Shown piece after piece: positions 61,941 through 64,000 of a stretch of DNA of 64,000 bases (positions are counted from its first letter, which is position 1; every line of letters starts with the position of its first letter). Below the pieces are notes generated by a model, which did not search any database, was not told the DNA's origin, and worked only from the letters and a program-made list of their open reading frames with translations. The translations under genes were made by a program, and so were the position numbers. Origin of the DNA: Homoserinibacter gongjuensis (GTDB lineage: Bacteria; Actinomycetota; Actinomycetes; Actinomycetales; Microbacteriaceae); assembly GCF_030161875.1 (NCBI RefSeq), contig NZ_BSVA01000001.1, forward strand, positions 1,922,001-1,986,000, written 5' to 3'.

Positions 61941-61971
61941 CGCGGCATGCCCGCATGGAAATGATCAAGGG

Positions 61972-62494
61972 GTGAACGAGCGCACGCCGGGGTGGGAGCC
62001 AGAACAACCTGTGCTGCGCCCCCGTGGCTCTCGGGCGATCTCGACCCGAGCCTCGTCGACACCCGCACCAAGGTCGTCGGGCGCGGTCTTCCGCCCCGCG
62101 ACCCGTCGGAGCCCGTGTTCTTCCCCGGCGGCCCGCCCGAGCACGTGAGCGGATGGGTGCTGCTGCTCGCCGACGGCAACCGCGTCATCGTGGAGGGTCC
62201 CGTCGTGGTCGGCCGCAAGCCGTTCGAGGTCGAGGGTTTCCGGGCGCCCAACTGCTCGCCGTCGAAGACCGTGAGAAGACGGTTTCGAAGAACCATGCCA
62301 TCCTGCTGCCCTATGACGGCGGCCTCTTCGTGCTCGACCTGAACTCCACGAACGGTGTCTCGGTGGTCGCCAACCGCCGCCGCACCCCGGTCACCTCCAC
62401 CGAGTTCTCGCCGGTTCCGGATGGCGCGGTCGTCGAGCTCGGTTCGTACCTGCTCGGGGTCGACTACGTGGCAGCAGCCGCCCCCGAGGCCTGA
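61972..62494 (+). CDS. FHA-domain protein (frame broken twice)
   Basis: About 174 residues. The C-terminal FHA domain has VIVEGPVVVGRKPF (GR-type turn), EKTVSKNHAILL (S-x-x-H phosphothreonine pocket) and FVLDLNSTNGVSV (D-x-N-S-x-N-G). It would bind phosphothreonine on partner proteins. Breaks lie at the C run 62019-62023 and near 62234-62242. One base at each gives LRPPWLSGDLDPSL and VEGFPGAQLLAVEDREK. The GTG at 61972 is the best start but uncertain. Next to a PP2C phosphatase, as in kinase/phosphatase signalling clusters. Confidence 0.82.
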
Positions 62495-62588
62495 TCGCGC
62501 GCTCGCATGGGGAGTGCTCCCCATCGGTGTCGCGCCGCACCGGGCCTGCGGCTTGCTAGCGTTGCACGGACTGCGGAGGGCGGAAAAG

Positions 62589-63440
62589 GTGTCGGTGGAG
62601 ACGCGCGAGGACTTCGCGATCGGCGACGCGACAGTACGCCTGCGCCACGCCGGCCACAGCCACGTCGGCGCCGTGCGCTCCAACAACGAAGACAGCTTCC
62701 TCGCCGCACCGCCCTTCTGGATCGTCGCCGACGGCATGGGCGGGCACGCCCACGGCGACCTCGCGAGCCGCTCGGCCGTCGAGGTGTTCGACCGCATCCG
62801 CACTGAAGCCGCCGCGAATGCCCGCAGCGTGCTGCGCGCGATTCAGGATGCCAACGCCGCCGTCGTCGGACTTCGTGACGGCGCGCTCTCGGGCACGACG
62901 CTCACCGGGGTGGCGATCGTCGACATCGACGGCGCAGGCCCGCACTGGATGACCTTCAACGTCGGCGACTCCCGCACCTACCTGTGGGATGGCCGCCGCC
63001 TCGAGCAGCAGAGCATCGACCACTCCGCCGTGCAGGAGCTCGTCGACGCCGGGGTCATCACCCCCGAGGACGCCGCCGTGCACCCGCAGCGCAACGTCGT
63101 CACGCGCGCGCTCGGCGCCGAAGACGAGATCGAGCCGGACGTCTGGCTCGTGCCGCTGCGCGGGCGCCAGACCTTCCTCCTGTGCAGTGACGGCCTCACG
63201 AAGGAGCTCGACGACGACGAGATCGCACGCATCATCGTCTTCCACGACCAGCAGGCCGCGCGTGAGCCCGAGGGGCCGAGCCTGGCCGAGCGGCTCGTCG
63301 GCGCGGCGGTGGCGGCTGGCGGACGCGATAACGTGACAGTCGTGGTCGTGGAATCGGAGGTTCCCGAAGGGGCGTTCGATCCGGAGGAGACGATCGACCG
63401 CGACCCGCGACTTCTCGAAGACACCATGCCGAGGGCCTAG
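62589..63440 (+). CDS. PP2C-family serine/threonine phosphatase
   Basis: 283 residues. All metal-dependent phosphatase motifs are present: VGAVRSNNEDSFL, VADGMGGHAHGDLAS, SGTTLTGVAIV, FNVGDSRTYLW, LLCSDGLTKELDDDEIA and GGRDNVTVVVV. Dephosphorylates Ser/Thr-phosphorylated proteins, plausibly the FHA protein's ligands. GTG start at 62589. The next gene begins 4 bases after its stop. Confidence 0.93.
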   Translation: MSVETREDFAIGDATVRLRHAGHSHVGAVRSNNEDSFLAAPPFWIVADGMGGHAHGDLASRSAVEVFDRIRTEAAANARSVLRAIQDANAAVVGLRDGALSGTTLTGVAIVDIDGAGPHWMTFNVGDSRTYLWDGRRLEQQSIDHSAVQELVDAGVITPEDAAVHPQRNVVTRALGAEDEIEPDVWLVPLRGRQTFLLCSDGLTKELDDDEIARIIVFHDQQAAREPEGPSLAERLVGAAVAAGGRDNVTVVVVESEVPEGAFDPEETIDRDPRLLEDTMPRA

Positions 63441-63443
63441 AAC

Positions 63444-64000
63444 GTGACGCACCGCTACACCGCCGCGAGCGACGGCTGGCTCGCCTTCATCACGCCCGCC
63501 CGGCAGCTGTTCGTGGCGGGCGACCCGGATGCCGCGATCATCGACCGGCTGTGGACCCGCATCCGTGACGAGCGCGGCCCTGCGGGCGTGCTCGAGACGC
63601 TCGCCGCGAACGGCCTGTTCAGCACCCCGCCGTTCGCCTTCATCGAGCTCGGCGACGGCGGTGTGGATGTGATCGTGCGCGGTGACGCCGTGGTGCGCGC
63701 GGGCGCCGAGCACGTCTCCGGATCGGGTGCCGCGACCTGGATCGAACGTCGCCTTCCCGGCGGCTCGGTCGGGGTGACGCTCGCCGGCTCGGGCTCGCTG
63801 GAGCTGCCCATCGAGGCGGGCGTGGTGCGTGCCGCCGCGTTCGCCACCGGCACCGCGCTGCCGCGGCAGGCGGCCGCCCCGGCCGCGACCCCCGAACCCG
63901 CCTTCGTCGACGTGCCGCCCGACGCCACCATCCCGCTCGCGCAGTTCATCGCCGAGGAGGAGGCCCGTGCCCGCGCGGCAGAGGCAGAAGGGCCGACCGG
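63444..64000 (+). CDS. Unrecognised protein, N-terminal 185 residues (runs off window)
   Basis: The GTG at 63444 reads VTHRYTAASDGWLAFITPARQLFVAG and stays open to the window end. It contains a compact N-terminal domain (AAIIDRLWTRIRDERGPAGVLETLAANGLFSTPPFAFIEL) and then a linker rich in Ala, Pro and Glu. Position directly after the PP2C gene suggests a signalling partner, possibly with an FHA domain further on. Function not assigned. Confidence 0.7.
   Translation, partial: MTHRYTAASDGWLAFITPARQLFVAGDPDAAIIDRLWTRIRDERGPAGVLETLAANGLFSTPPFAFIELGDGGVDVIVRGDAVVRAGAEHVSGSGAATWIERRLPGGSVGVTLAGSGSLELPIEAGVVRAAAFATGTALPRQAAAPAATPEPAFVDVPPDATIPLAQFIAEEEARARAAEAEGPT

Overview
ORGANISM. The window is very GC-rich with strong third-position GC, almost continuous coding, many GTG starts and short 4-base gene overlaps. 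Actinobacterial markers are present: DUF3117, an FdxA-DapC pair, succinylase-type DapD/DapE, an EfeUOB operon behind a DtxR/IdeR-type box, an LAATG sorting signal and widespread leaderless promoters. Small DUF7882-type paralogues and the three-gene DapC-DapD-DapE neighbourhood suggest the family Microbacteriaceae. The species cannot be named from this window. LAYOUT. 0-3 kb: xseA-xseB-DUF4245 reading left, ispH reading right. 3.2-5.5 kb: an orphan histidine kinase with a membrane partner. 5.6-8.2 kb: class II aldolase and glycerol kinase. 8.2-12.8 kb: a TetR regulator with its operator and a two-subunit ABC exporter. 13-17 kb: RmuC, methylmalonate-semialdehyde dehydrogenase and a DnaQ-like exonuclease. 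17-24 kb: small proteins, an Ltp-type protein, YchF, a YigZ protein, a VOC protein and an acyltransferase. 24-28.5 kb: a glutaminase-transporter operon, an AhpD-like protein and small DUF7882-type proteins. 29-33.7 kb: a tandem glycine riboswitch driving gcvT-gcvH-gcvP. 35-42.5 kb: an oligopeptide ABC importer with a fused ATPase and two binding proteins. 42.5-46 kb: TypA and an anchored surface protein. 46-49.7 kb: efeU-efeO-efeB. 49.8-56.3 kb: fdxA, dapC, citrate synthase, a DUF559 nuclease cassette, dapD and dapE. 56.3-64 kb: a PIG-V-like mannosyltransferase, DUF3117, an O-methyltransferase, TatB, a semialdehyde dehydrogenase, TerC under a yybP-ykoY riboswitch, then FHA and PP2C signalling genes. 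THEMES. Lysine/cell-wall precursor synthesis (dapC, dapD, dapE) sits with citrate synthase and ferredoxin. The order fdxA, dapC, dapD, dapE, DUF3117, O-methyltransferase, tatB resembles the Mycobacterium tuberculosis Rv1177-Rv1224 stretch as I recall it. Metal homeostasis appears twice (iron through EfeUOB, manganese through TerC). DATA QUALITY. About 29 reading-frame breaks fall in 24 genes, many of them housekeeping genes. Almost all are explained by one missing base, usually in a G or C run of five or six. I read them as uncorrected homopolymer sequencing errors and annotate the genes as whole. NOVELTY. The most interesting non-genic signal is a family of three elements, each exactly 89 bp, with 16-18 bp perfect terminal inverted repeats. 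Their interiors diverge but keep a hairpin at the same offset. Two of them, in opposite orientation, bracket a DUF559 nuclease-like gene.
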